In this document: positions 25,504-35,146 of the stretch, piece by piece
Layout: each line of letters opens with the position of its first letter
Numbering within the stretch: the first letter of the stretch is position 1
Assembly: GCA_033763895.1 (NCBI GenBank)
Contig: JANRJQ010000004.1
Span: forward strand, 473,501-537,500
Direction of reading: 5' to 3'
DNA from: Chloroherpetonaceae bacterium
GTDB taxonomy: Bacteria > Bacteroidota > Chlorobiia > Chlorobiales > Thermochlorobacteraceae
Length of the DNA: 64,000 nucleotides
Translations under genes and position numbers: made by a program
The notes under the pieces: generated by a model
The model's input: only the letters and a program-made list of their open reading frames with translations
Told to the model about the DNA's origin: nothing
Database searches by the model: none

Positions 25504-25974
25504 TTGACAAATCCAATCGTTTTATATTCAATCGGCTTTCTTTTTTTTGCCCTCAGTCAAAAATTTCTTGTCGATAAGCTTGCCTTGGGCGGCGTTCGCC
25601 CGGATATCATTCTCATTTTGCTTGTTTTTTTTGCTCGCAATGAGGGGCAAAGTGCTGGAACTGTGGTTGGGTTTGTAGTTGGGTTAATGACCGATTTACT
25701 TTATGGAACTTTGGGTCTCTCTGCATTTACCAAAACCATTGCCGGTTTTGTAGCCGGATATTTCAGCAATAGTGAAAAAAGAACCAATGACTTAAACTTT
25801 GCGACCGCAGTATTTGTAACCACTTTTATCCATAATGTCATGTTTCAAGTGGTTGGAAATTTTTTAATGATGCCCTTTTGGAAAATGCTGCTTTTACAAG
25901 GTGTTTTAGGAGCCTTTTATACTTCAGTCATTTCCTATCTCCTATTCTCTTTTGTGCTTCGCAGGTATTCTTAA
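25504..25974 (+). CDS. mreD: Rod shape-determining protein MreD
   Basis: The 156-residue protein has about five transmembrane segments. GGVRPDIILILLVFFARNEG, then GFVVGLMTDLLYG, is the MreD pattern. It begins at TTG 25504; no in-frame ATG precedes the conserved region. It is the second of the mreCD pair; mreB, pbp2 and rodA are not in this window. The gene ends 24 bp before the convergent M6-like gene's stop. Confidence 0.9.
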   Translation: MTNPIVLYSIGFLFFALSQKFLVDKLALGGVRPDIILILLVFFARNEGQSAGTVVGFVVGLMTDLLYGTLGLSAFTKTIAGFVAGYFSNSEKRTNDLNFATAVFVTTFIHNVMFQVVGNFLMMPFWKMLLLQGVLGAFYTSVISYLLFSFVLRRYS

Positions 25975-25998
25975 AAATTGAGGGTCACTTCAAACTTT

Positions 25999-28900
25999 TT
26001 ATTTCACGACTGCTACTTTCAACTTTACTAATTTTGTATCTCCGTTGCTTAATGCCTTTGCTTGAAGCGTAGCAAAATAAACCCCATTTTGAATGCCATT
26101 AAGATTCCAAATTAATTCGTTGTCTATTCCGCCTCTCCCTTCTAGAGTATTTTCCCAAACTTTTTGACCGGTGAGCGAAAATACTTTTACCGTAATCGAA
26201 GCCGGCTCAGTAAGGTAACAACGAAACTTGGTTTCAGTGCTCGCAGGATTGGGATAATTGTAAACCTTTGACTCCGGCATAAATTCATTAAATGTAACAA
26301 CCGGACGATTCACATTGGTTCTAAATGCCTGAAAATCATTGAAGTTATTGCCATAAAGCGTTTGCCAAGAAAAATTTGCGGTGCTTAAGGAAAGGTCTAA
26401 AAGCGAAAATTTCCCACCTTGATCAACAAGAGCAAGCCGAAGCTTGCCATTGGTCACGCCCGGGTAAATGGCAGGGGTTGAAACAGTACCGCCTGAAATG
26501 GATTGCGTTGTAAGAATTTTTCCTTCTCGGTTGATTATCAATAGTCTCCCTTCTTTTGTAAGAACAATAACTTCTTCATACCCATCGCCATTAACATCAC
26601 AGGAAACGGGGCTTGTTGTTATTTCTTGTCCTTGCGGGAGTTCAACTGGAAAATTAGACATTGATGCATTGGCTTCCCCAAAAGCGTAGAGTTTATTAAC
26701 CGCACCAAAAATCAATGCATAAGAATTTCGATTTTCTAGATTTGCGAGCGCAAATGGAGTAACCTTCCCTTCTGGTAAGTCGCTCAAAATTGTATGAACA
26801 GAGGAAACAAAATTTTGACCATCCTTGAACCGAGCTTTTACAATTCGCCTTGAATCTGTTTGAAAGAAACCAAATACATCTGTTGGAAATCCTTCGGTTG
26901 TTGGGTTTGAAGGGCGGAGAGTGCTCGCCGCTAAAACATAAGCCGCCTGTACGAAACTCTCTCCGTTCAAACTAAATTCAATGGATGAAAATCGGGCAGA
27001 GTCGGCCGAAAGATCAAAGAAATTTCCAGCTGCGATAACCGGCTTATTTGAAATTGTTCTTTCAGCGAATTGGGAGAAGTCTGTTCTCAAACTAATGATT
27101 CGCCCGTCGGAGAGTCCAATATAGTAACGGGTTGAAAGGGTTGAGGTGGAAATTGAAGGCGGAGAGGTAATTTTTGTCGGGGCTTTATAAGTTATCACCG
27201 ATTGATTTTCCACATTGATTCGGAATAGCGTTGAATCCTTAACAGCCAATAAAGAATTTCCGTTTAGTGCCGGCTTGAGATTTGGATTCAACGAAAGTGT
27301 TGTGAATTGAGACACTTCTCCGCTTCGAATTCGCCATAATTTACCGGTTGATGAAAGCAAAAAATAGCTTTGGCTTGCCTGATGGAACAGTGGGGGTACA
27401 TTTGTTTGAAACTGATCGGGAACTTGAACTTGAAAACCATCAACCGGCGAAAGCAGCTCATCCCCAAAATTCACTGTAGCAGTCATTTCAGAGCCGCTCG
27501 CTGATATCGATGAAATTGATATTCGTGTGTTTGCACCGCTATTGGCTGCAAGCCTTGGCTGGGAAGTAAAGTTCAACGCATTGGTGTAAACTCTTGAACT
27601 GTTTCCTTGAAAATACATATCATAAACCCATCCTCCTTGCGTGCCATTTCCTGCTGAGGTAATTCCATAATTCTCACCAATATCTGGTGAGCCATCCGCC
27701 TCAATGAGTCGCACACCTTTAATACGATTCGCGTTCACTCGTCCTGAATCAATCGCCGTATCAATGACACTTTCATCAATATGCCAAACAAGTAAACCGC
27801 CATTGAACCGCGGTTGATTTCGAGTTGAATCGGTTGGAAGGCTCCAATCATAATTTTTTACACCAACAACATTCCCGCGGAATCCGCCGGTATTTTCAAA
27901 ACGAAAGTCGGTTTGATCAAATGGATAGAAAACTGTATCAACCACGCCATTTCGAAACCGAGTTAAACGAACTCCATCCAATTCTGCTCTTCTTTGGCGG
28001 TTTTCAAGCAAAAGATATTCTTTTGAGTTCATTGGGATTTTCCACACCACCGAATCCGGATTCTGATGGAGACCTTGAGCGGGAAGACGAATTGCAGTTG
28101 ATTTTGTAATTACCCGTGGCGAGGCATAACCTAATCTTATCCGCTCCCAAGCTGAAGGCTCTGGAGGAAAAAGACCACTGAAACTGAAAAATGATTCTCC
28201 ATCCATTAATCCAAATCGCCCGATACCACTTCTTCCGGTAACGGTGTTAAATAAATCAGGCAATCCCAAATATCCGCCAAAGCTTGCTGCGAGCAGACCG
28301 TTTGTTGAAAGTTGAATTAATGTTTTACCACCAATGACATCAATCTCTCGCGATTCCGTTGCAGGAATAACCGAGGTTGTATTGATTTTGAAAGCGCCTC
28401 CATCCACCGGAACACCTTGATATTGATTACCTAAATATCGCTTCAATGAGCGCTCATTAAAAGTGATTGAAGGTAAATCGCGCGGCGTGGGGTCAGTCCC
28501 GGTAAGTGAAACAATATCAATATCGCGCCCAACACCGCAATGAAAAATGATAAAGTGATCATATTGAGAAAAGTCAATCTCCGGGCTTTCTCGATCCACG
28601 ATTTCCCACACTTCCTTTACCAATTCAGCGAGCGGTGTGAGATCTTCTGTTCGACGGCTGGGTGAATAATCGCCCATTCGTTTTGATACGGTATAAATTT
28701 TTTCGGGAATAAAACCCGAAATCGTAGTTTTTCCATCGCTCACCTTTGAATAGTAATTGTTCAAAAATTCAAGCTTGCGCTGAAAATACGCTCTATCGTG
28801 AGGAAGGGGATCAATGATTGTATCTTGATAAGCCGAAAGGAATGTGAGCCCACCAAATCTCCCCGTACCGCTTGTCGCTCGGTCATTATCCTCTAAAAAT

Positions 28901-29088
28901 TGAACCATTACACCGAGCACTCTGAAGTTTCCGACTCCGCTCGTCGTTTTTTCCTTCGAAAAAGGCGAAATGGCATGACCGCTTGAGATTTTCTGCTGAA
29001 ATGCCCTTGGCTGAGCAAATAGTTCATTTTGCGCGAAGAGAAATGAGAAGAGAAAGAGAAATAAGAAATTCACAAGGCGAATTTTCAT
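25999..29088 (-). CDS. T9SS-exported M6-type metalloprotease homologue, zinc motif lost (probable pseudoprotease)
   Basis: The 1029-residue protein has a signal peptide (LFLFLFSFLFAQ), an M6/immune-inhibitor-A-like domain at about 50-520 and a beta-rich, propeller-like region (about 560-930). A T9SS type A sorting domain closes it (about 945-1029, starting NYPNPAS and ending LVKLKVAVVK). The M6 context is clear: NNYYSKVSDGKTTISGF near 110 and GYLGLPDLF at 272-280. The zinc motif expected just before LGLPDLF (HEFGH) reads ASFGG (residues 268-272, bases 28273-28287). No other HExxH exists in the protein, so peptidase activity by the usual mechanism is unlikely. The frame is intact and long, arguing for a maintained non-catalytic surface protein. 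Confidence 0.87.
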   Translation of the reverse strand: MKIRLVNFLFLFLFSFLFAQNELFAQPRAFQQKISSGHAISPFSKEKTTSGVGNFRVLGVMVQFLEDNDRATSGTGRFGGLTFLSAYQDTIIDPLPHDRAYFQRKLEFLNNYYSKVSDGKTTISGFIPEKIYTVSKRMGDYSPSRRTEDLTPLAELVKEVWEIVDRESPEIDFSQYDHFIIFHCGVGRDIDIVSLTGTDPTPRDLPSITFNERSLKRYLGNQYQGVPVDGGAFKINTTSVIPATESREIDVIGGKTLIQLSTNGLLAASFGGYLGLPDLFNTVTGRSGIGRFGLMDGESFFSFSGLFPPEPSAWERIRLGYASPRVITKSTAIRLPAQGLHQNPDSVVWKIPMNSKEYLLLENRQRRAELDGVRLTRFRNGVVDTVFYPFDQTDFRFENTGGFRGNVVGVKNYDWSLPTDSTRNQPRFNGGLLVWHIDESVIDTAIDSGRVNANRIKGVRLIEADGSPDIGENYGITSAGNGTQGGWVYDMYFQGNSSRVYTNALNFTSQPRLAANSGANTRISISSISASGSEMTATVNFGDELLSPVDGFQVQVPDQFQTNVPPLFHQASQSYFLLSSTGKLWRIRSGEVSQFTTLSLNPNLKPALNGNSLLAVKDSTLFRINVENQSVITYKAPTKITSPPSISTSTLSTRYYIGLSDGRIISLRTDFSQFAERTISNKPVIAAGNFFDLSADSARFSSIEFSLNGESFVQAAYVLAASTLRPSNPTTEGFPTDVFGFFQTDSRRIVKARFKDGQNFVSSVHTILSDLPEGKVTPFALANLENRNSYALIFGAVNKLYAFGEANASMSNFPVELPQGQEITTSPVSCDVNGDGYEEVIVLTKEGRLLIINREGKILTTQSISGGTVSTPAIYPGVTNGKLRLALVDQGGKFSLLDLSLSTANFSWQTLYGNNFNDFQAFRTNVNRPVVTFNEFMPESKVYNYPNPASTETKFRCYLTEPASITVKVFSLTGQKVWENTLEGRGGIDNELIWNLNGIQNGVYFATLQAKALSNGDTKLVKLKVAVVK

Positions 29089-29200
29089 TGATGACTATTC
29101 AAAGCGGTTGAAAAAGAATTTGTAATGATAGGTAAAGGGCGTAGGATTCTCAATACATCATTTCATCTCAATTCGTGTATTCAAATTCAATGGGCGTTTG

Positions 29201-29231
29201 TTAAAAAACAAAAAAGGGGCATTAGCCCCTT
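29201..29231 (-). terminator. Intrinsic terminator after YtxH gene
   Basis: The stem AAGGGGC / GCCCCTT with an ATTA loop (29214-29231) is followed on the minus strand by a T-rich tract (complement of 29201-29213), 16 bp after the stop at 29248. Confidence 0.85.
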
Positions 29232-29247
29232 AGATTTAATGAGCATA

Positions 29248-29457
29248 TCACTTAATAAGTTGCTCTTCAAGGTCTCGACCGCTGATTTCAACATCAACTC
29301 CGTTTAAATCGTCCTTATATAAATCCGGAAAGCCTTTGACTTTTTTCTTGATGTCTTCCCGAAGTTCTTTTCCGGATTTCGGCGCAATCAATAGCCCTAC
29401 GGCAACACCCGCCGCAAAGGCTCCTAATCCCAACAGAAATTTACCACCACTGCTCAT
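29248..29457 (-). CDS. YtxH-domain small membrane protein
   Basis: The 69-residue protein has one glycine-rich transmembrane segment (FLLGLGAFAAGVAVGLLIAP) directly followed by KSGKELREDIKKK, the YtxH signature. These are stress-associated small proteins of unknown mechanism. A clear Shine-Dalgarno site (AGGAG) precedes the ATG at 29457, unusual in this window. It forms its own unit with a terminator. Confidence 0.85.
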   Translation of the reverse strand: MSSGGKFLLGLGAFAAGVAVGLLIAPKSGKELREDIKKKVKGFPDLYKDDLNGVDVEISGRDLEEQLIK

Positions 29458-29641
29458 ATTTTACTCCTTTACTTTTTTACTCACCTTGATGGGTAAGTTT
29501 TGCGTTAATTTTACAGGAAGAGAATGAATCTCATTGTATTTTTTATGAATTGAAACCAATTTCGTTTTTACAAAATTACCCTATTTAACGAAATTTTTTG
29601 TGTGAATTCTTAGGCTAATCATCACTTTTTTGCAATTGTTT

Positions 29642-31852
29642 ATGTCATTTATGTTTTTAAATCGCAGCGTATCCGTTTGCTTAGGTATTCTTACCGTTAT
29701 CCTTGGAATTTCATTTTGCTCAATTCCGGTGCAATCACAAATGATGAAAGGAAAGCCGCTCGTTACATCTGAATTACTTCTTTCTTCCAATGATTTCAGC
29801 AAGCCTCAGCGAATTGCCATTCACTTTAAAATTGAAGACGGATGGCATTTGTATTGGAAAAATCCCGGAGATGCGGGAATCCCAATTGAAGCCGATTGGA
29901 AGTTGCCGGAAGGATTTCAGGTTTCTCATTTTGAATTCCCTTCACCTCATAAATTTGTCGAAGCCGGAATAGTAGCCTATGGATATGAAAAGGAAGTTTT
30001 ACTTTTTGCGACCCTTACTCCTCCCAATCCTTCAAAATCCTTAAATGAAATTTCCGTTTCCTTGTCTTGGCTTGTATGCAAAGAAAATTGCATCCCGGGC
30101 GATTCAACTCTTAATTTCATCCCGACTTCACTAACAGCCGAAACTTTGCGAAAAAACAAAGACTTGATTTCAAAATTTGAATCTTATCTCCCTCTGCCAT
30201 TTTCGGAATCAGGATTGAATCTTGGGGAAGTCAATGCAATACCAAAAGATGGAAAACTCTTTGTGTCATTTGAACTTAAAGGTGATGCGGCTTATAAGGT
30301 TGAGGATTTTTTTCCTGAGTCGTTTGCAGATTTTACGCTCGATTATATCGGTATTAAGACAGAAAACGGGAAAATATCATTCGCACTTCGTCCCAATACT
30401 GAAACTTCAACGCTTACAAATCTTACGGGGTTAATTATCCTTCAAGGGAAAGGGTATGAATTTTCTTCGCGGGTGAATCTATCCAATCGTTCTGGAGGTT
30501 CACTGCTTGAACAATCATTTGAAGATACTTCAAACGAAGAACCGCTCTCATTAGGGTGGGCTTTACTTTTTGCATTTATTGGCGGAGTGATTCTTAACAT
30601 TATGCCTTGTGTGCTTCCGGTTTTATCGTTAAAGGTGCTTTCGATGGTTGAGAATGCCGGCGCTTCACGGGAGAAGAGTTTTCGTCACGGGATATTTTTC
30701 ACTTTAGGGGTACTTTTTTCTTTTTGGCTTTTAGCCGGTGCGTTGCTACTTCTTCAAAGTGCCGGTGAATCGGTTGGGTGGGGGTTTCAATTCCAATCGC
30801 CCGGTTTTGTGATCATCATGCTTGTGGTTGTTTTTCTTTTTGGATTAAACCTTGTCGGCGTCTTTGAATTTTCCGCGCCTGCGATCTCAGGCAGCGCAAG
30901 CGAAAGTCTTTCTCGTAAAGATGAAATGGGCGCTTTTGCTAATGGTGTATTAGCAACAACACTTGCGACACCCTGTACTGCACCCTTCTTAGGTACAGCC
31001 GTTGGATTTGCTTTTTCTCAACCCGGCTTTGTGATATTCGGCGTTTTCACTTTGGTTGGTCTTGGACTTGCCTCCCCATATTTACTACTTTCTGCGAAAC
31101 CGGAGTGGCTTCGGTTTGTTCCTAAACCCGGGGAATGGATGAATCGATTTAAGCAAGTGATGGGCTTTTTGCTTTTCGCAACCGCTGTTTGGTTGCTTTC
31201 GGTATTGGGTGCACAATTGGGTTCAGAAGGAATTATTGCTGCATGTATGCTCTTGCTCGGTATTTCGGTTTCGATGTGGATGATTGGCTCTTGGGTCACT
31301 TATGGAACCCCATCCAAAACGAAATTCATCGTTTATGCAGCAGCCATAATTTTCTCAGCATCGTCTTATTACATCGCCTTTGAATCGTGGCTGAATTGGA
31401 GAGCATTGGATCAAGTTTCGACCTCATCTGCAAAAACACAACAATCTGAGAACTCGATTTCTTGGAAGCCGTTCACACTTGCAACTGTTGAAAGCGAAGT
31501 AAAAAATGGGAAAATTGTATTTATTGATTTTACTGCCGAGTGGTGTTTTACCTGTAAGGTTACTGAAAAAACGATTCTCGAAACCGAGCCCGTCCGCAAA
31601 GCAATATCTGCTTTAGGAATCGTTCCACTTCGTGCAGATTGGACAAATCGAAACCCAGAAATCACTTCATTGTTAAAAAAGTTCAAGCGTTCCGGCGTTC
31701 CGCTTTACGTTATATTTCCAGCAGGAAAGCTTAATTCTCCTATTGTATTACCTGAGGTTATCACACAAGAAATGCTTTTGAAAGCGTTTGATGAGGCGAA
31801 TTCACTCTCACTGAATACATCAACAAGCCGTATTCTTAAATCAAATGAGTGA
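29642..31852 (+). CDS. Thiol:disulfide interchange protein, DsbD/ScsB type
   Basis: The protein has three parts: a signal peptide and a DsbD-alpha/ScsB-like periplasmic domain (about 40-280, with GWHLYWKNPGDAGIP), a transmembrane electron carrier (about 295-590) and a C-terminal thioredoxin domain. The redox pairs are visible: the membrane Cys in NIMPCVLPVL and TLATPCTAPFLG, and WCFTC in the thioredoxin domain. It carries electrons from cytoplasmic thioredoxin to periplasmic proteins. The longest frame begins with TTG 29630; ATG 29642 is a better start. Its last codons overlap the next gene by 8 bp. Confidence 0.92.
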   Translation: MSFMFLNRSVSVCLGILTVILGISFCSIPVQSQMMKGKPLVTSELLLSSNDFSKPQRIAIHFKIEDGWHLYWKNPGDAGIPIEADWKLPEGFQVSHFEFPSPHKFVEAGIVAYGYEKEVLLFATLTPPNPSKSLNEISVSLSWLVCKENCIPGDSTLNFIPTSLTAETLRKNKDLISKFESYLPLPFSESGLNLGEVNAIPKDGKLFVSFELKGDAAYKVEDFFPESFADFTLDYIGIKTENGKISFALRPNTETSTLTNLTGLIILQGKGYEFSSRVNLSNRSGGSLLEQSFEDTSNEEPLSLGWALLFAFIGGVILNIMPCVLPVLSLKVLSMVENAGASREKSFRHGIFFTLGVLFSFWLLAGALLLLQSAGESVGWGFQFQSPGFVIIMLVVVFLFGLNLVGVFEFSAPAISGSASESLSRKDEMGAFANGVLATTLATPCTAPFLGTAVGFAFSQPGFVIFGVFTLVGLGLASPYLLLSAKPEWLRFVPKPGEWMNRFKQVMGFLLFATAVWLLSVLGAQLGSEGIIAACMLLLGISVSMWMIGSWVTYGTPSKTKFIVYAAAIIFSASSYYIAFESWLNWRALDQVSTSSAKTQQSENSISWKPFTLATVESEVKNGKIVFIDFTAEWCFTCKVTEKTILETEPVRKAISALGIVPLRADWTNRNPEITSLLKKFKRSGVPLYVIFPAGKLNSPIVLPEVITQEMLLKAFDEANSLSLNTSTSRILKSNE

Positions 31853-33239
31853 AAGATTTTTCCAATTTTATAACCTACACAATCCATTCAAAGGCATACA
31901 CAAATTGAATATTTTTCTTTCAATTGTGTTCATATCACTAACCTTTTCATTGGCTTATTTCACCCCGAGAGAGAATTTTTTTTCCCTTGTTTCCCAATTC
32001 TTTCTTCTCAGTTCCTTATATGGGTATTGGATTTTTTTATCTGATTCTACAGTGAAATCTCCTTCCTTTTTTTTGTTAATAGCCATCGGGTTACGCTGCT
32101 TACTTCTCTTTTCAATACCTAATTTTTCGGATGATTTTTACCGATTTATTTGGGATGGTGAAGTATTCAAAAACGGCATTAGTCCATTTCTTAAAATACC
32201 AAGTGACTTCAACGAAAAAGAGAGAATCGCCCTTTACTTTACACCTGAATATTTTGCTCGTCTTAACTCACCCAACTTTTACTCAGTTTATCCCCCGATT
32301 TGTCAATCTATTTTTTTCATTTCCGCAAAACTAACCTCACTTTATTTTATAGATTCTTCTTTTCAAAACACACTTCTCTTTAGGGTAGTGGTTATGAAAT
32401 TGTTTTTACTTTTTTTTGAATTTGGATCGATTTATTGTCTTCATTTGCTCCAGCACCACTTAAAGCTTTCACCTAAAACAATCTTTATCTATGCCCTAAA
32501 TCCCCTTGTAATTCTTGAGCTTGTTGGAAATTGTCACTTCGAGCCGGCGATGATTTTCTTTTTATTGGCTTCACTGTATGCTTTGTTTAAGGATAAATGG
32601 GTTCTCGGTGCAATATTTTTCGCGTTTTCAGTTTCAGGGAAATTGCTCACCTTAATGCTTCTTCCATTTTTTGTATTTCGCTTAGGCATTTGGCGTGGAA
32701 GTAGTTTTGTCTTGATTTCCTTCAGCCTTATCGGACTTTTGTTTCTTCCTTTTATAAATTTTTCATTTGCTGAAAATCTCGGGCAAAGTATCGGGCTCTT
32801 TTTCCGCCATTTTGAATTCAATGCCGGAATCTATCTTTTTATGAAAGAACTCCTTTTACTTCTTGAGTGGTATTCGATCCAAATGATTTTAGGGAAAATC
32901 TTTGGGCTGATGTGCCTATTCATGTTGGGTGTTGTTTTCTATTGGTTTGTATCAACAAAGTCTTCAGATATTATTAGCGTCGTGTTTCTATCCTTTTGCA
33001 TTTACTTTCTTCTTGCGGTGGTTGTTCATCCTTGGTATCTGACCACACTCGTTGCTTTAGCTTCACTTTCTTCTTTTCGCTTTCCGATTGCTTGGAGTTC
33101 GCTTTCTGTACTAAGCTACTCCGCTTATTCAGTACTCCCATATCACGAAAAACCCGCTATAATTATTCTCGAATACATATTGGTACTTATCGTCGTTGGA
33201 CTCGAAAGGAAAAAGCTTCAAAAGATTTTCAATTCTTAG
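31845..33239 (+). CDS. Polytopic membrane protein, GT-C-like glycosyltransferase
   Basis: A 464-residue protein with about eleven transmembrane segments. The first periplasmic loop holds FSDDFYRFIWDGEVFKNGISPF, resembling the acidic catalytic loop of GT-C fold mannosyl/glucosyltransferases such as GT87-like enzymes. The last 60 residues are hydrophobic with a basic tail. The start codon overlaps the dsbD-type stop (ATGAGTGA), so translation is likely coupled. Its end overlaps the convergent M61 gene by 11 bp. Sugar donor and acceptor are unknown. Confidence 0.78.
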   Translation: MSERFFQFYNLHNPFKGIHKLNIFLSIVFISLTFSLAYFTPRENFFSLVSQFFLLSSLYGYWIFLSDSTVKSPSFFLLIAIGLRCLLLFSIPNFSDDFYRFIWDGEVFKNGISPFLKIPSDFNEKERIALYFTPEYFARLNSPNFYSVYPPICQSIFFISAKLTSLYFIDSSFQNTLLFRVVVMKLFLLFFEFGSIYCLHLLQHHLKLSPKTIFIYALNPLVILELVGNCHFEPAMIFFLLASLYALFKDKWVLGAIFFAFSVSGKLLTLMLLPFFVFRLGIWRGSSFVLISFSLIGLLFLPFINFSFAENLGQSIGLFFRHFEFNAGIYLFMKELLLLLEWYSIQMILGKIFGLMCLFMLGVVFYWFVSTKSSDIISVVFLSFCIYFLLAVVVHPWYLTTLVALASLSSFRFPIAWSSLSVLSYSAYSVLPYHEKPAIIILEYILVLIVVGLERKKLQKIFNS

Positions 33240-35139
33240 ACACCTGTGACCAATGAATCAACGTCTCTCTAATTTTTTTTGCTATTGCTGTTGCATTTGA
33301 ATCAATTTCAATTTTCTCTTGAATAATTATTCGTGTTTTCACTTTTAATTGAACCGATATGATTGACTCTTTGCGCTTGATATTAAGTGATAACACATCC
33401 CCATTTTTTAGTGCTCCTGTTTTGAAAAGAATTTGATGGACTTTATGATATTCCGAGAAATCATTGGCTTTAAGAATGATATCATCGCTCATCAAACCGG
33501 CTTTTTCTGCAGGCGAATCAGGAGCAATAAAAGTCACAATATGTTGACCATTTGAATTTTGTTCAGTAATTAGGCCAACGTTAGGCACTTCAAGGTGCTC
33601 AGCAAAATAGCGGTATCCTGCTGCTTGGAATAAACTTTCATAAGGGAGTTCTTCGGTTGAAGATATATACCGCTTCGCAAAATCCTGAAGGTTACAATTA
33701 GTAAGTGATTCTAACACCTCAATCAGTTGCTCTTCCGGATATGGTTTTTGCGATTCCCCGAATCGCAGATTTAATTCAAGAATGGCCTTTTCAAGGCTTT
33801 GCATACCATTCGTTTGCTTTCGTATTTCAAGATCTAACATCATTGCTGTTGTAGTTCCTCTTTCATAAAATGGAATGAAATCTGCATTATTATTTGATTC
33901 CGAAAGATTTAAACTCAGTTTCTCAAGGGAAAGTGAATCACTCTTTAAACTTCTTTTATGCCGTTTCATTCTTTCTAAAATCGAAAATAGAAATGCCGAT
34001 TCAGTTTGAATCCCTTGCTTCATCATCAATAGTTCTGAAAGGTAATCGGTAACCCCTTCAATGAACCACATATTTTTTATTCTAAATCGCCTTTGAAGGT
34101 TAGGCATATAAAGCGACTCCGGATAAATTCTTTTTGGATTCCATAAATGAAAAAATTCGTGCGCAATGACTTGCAGCAATGCGTTATCCCGTGTTTGTGC
34201 GATGGGATAAATTGGCATTTCATAGACCGAAGATGATCGGTGCTCCAAAGCGCCATAACTTGTAAATAATTTTGGTTTTGATAGTCGTATGATAAAATCA
34301 TATTTCACTAAAGGAATTTCACCAAAAAATTTTTGATGCGCCATTATCACCTCTTTTGTCAAGGCCAAAATCGAATCTGCCCGAAATGCAATTGAATCCT
34401 TGCTTATATCAAACAAGTCAATCGTAAAACGAAATTCTCTATCCAATAAGGGGATTGAATAATAAATCGGATTTCCAAGGTAAACGGGTGAATCAACCAA
34501 CTCGTCAAAATTGTTCGCGTATCCTTTTCCAGCCTCAGATAGAATTGGCGAAATGGCTTTCCATCCTTTTGGGACTTTAATTTCTACATAGCAAGGTAAA
34601 GAACGACATCCTTCAAGCGTTAAAAACACATTGGTTGAATTAAAAAAAATGTTTCGCTCTGTAATTTCAGTCTTTTCCGGCCACATTAAACCTTGCTTTG
34701 AGAACCGATAAACATCATATTCAATCCAGCGGGGAGCTTGACTTAATGACCAAATCCCATCTTCAACTTTATCAAATTCAATTTCCTTGCCACCTGCGTC
34801 AAATGCTCGTAAGTTCTTCACAGAACTCGAAAACACATTATACTGATAGGCCCCCGGAGCCCAATTTGGAAGGAGCAATCGATGCTTTTCATTGTTTTGT
34901 TCTCCTTGATGAGCCGAATAGGAAAACTCAGCTTTTACCTTTAGATGAGACTGTAGTTCATCTTCATCTTTTTCATTTTTGAGTAAAATTGGTTCAAGGG
35001 TATAGGTTACAAAAGATTGATTGCTTTGCTTTTGAAAGCTATTGCAACCTTGAATCAGAAATGCACAAGCAACAAAAATTGCGAAACTAAAAAAGGCAAG
35101 GCGATTGATGCCTTGCCTTAAAAATAGAATGGTTCTCAA
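33229..35139 (-). CDS. M61-family metallopeptidase, lipoprotein, with PDZ domain
   Basis: A 636-residue peptidase of the glycyl-aminopeptidase (M61) family. The zinc site is H327-E328-H331 (HEFFH) with E361 in FIEGVTDYL, so it is catalytically intact. A PDZ domain lies at about 505-590 (IAPDSPAEKAGLMSDD). The N-terminus is a lipoprotein signal ending LIQGC (C32), so it is probably an outer- or inner-membrane-anchored periplasmic enzyme. The start is TTG 35139; no in-frame ATG exists before the lipobox. A terminator-like hairpin lies inside its first codons. It overlaps the convergent gene by 11 bp. Confidence 0.92.
   Translation of the reverse strand: MRTILFLRQGINRLAFFSFAIFVACAFLIQGCNSFQKQSNQSFVTYTLEPILLKNEKDEDELQSHLKVKAEFSYSAHQGEQNNEKHRLLLPNWAPGAYQYNVFSSSVKNLRAFDAGGKEIEFDKVEDGIWSLSQAPRWIEYDVYRFSKQGLMWPEKTEITERNIFFNSTNVFLTLEGCRSLPCYVEIKVPKGWKAISPILSEAGKGYANNFDELVDSPVYLGNPIYYSIPLLDREFRFTIDLFDISKDSIAFRADSILALTKEVIMAHQKFFGEIPLVKYDFIIRLSKPKLFTSYGALEHRSSSVYEMPIYPIAQTRDNALLQVIAHEFFHLWNPKRIYPESLYMPNLQRRFRIKNMWFIEGVTDYLSELLMMKQGIQTESAFLFSILERMKRHKRSLKSDSLSLEKLSLNLSESNNNADFIPFYERGTTTAMMLDLEIRKQTNGMQSLEKAILELNLRFGESQKPYPEEQLIEVLESLTNCNLQDFAKRYISSTEELPYESLFQAAGYRYFAEHLEVPNVGLITEQNSNGQHIVTFIAPDSPAEKAGLMSDDIILKANDFSEYHKVHQILFKTGALKNGDVLSLNIKRKESIISVQLKVKTRIIIQEKIEIDSNATAIAKKIRETLIHWSQVSKN
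35089..35119 (-). terminator. Terminator-like hairpin inside the start of the M61 gene
   Basis: A perfect 10-bp stem (AAGGCAAGGC 35093-35102 with GCCTTGCCTT 35110-35119, seven-base loop) is followed on the minus strand by TTTT and AG. It covers codons about 7-16 of the M61 gene and starts 28 bp after the DoxX stop. It could stop transcripts coming from doxX, or act as an attenuator for the M61 gene. Confidence 0.7.
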
Positions 35140-35146
35140 GAGATGT

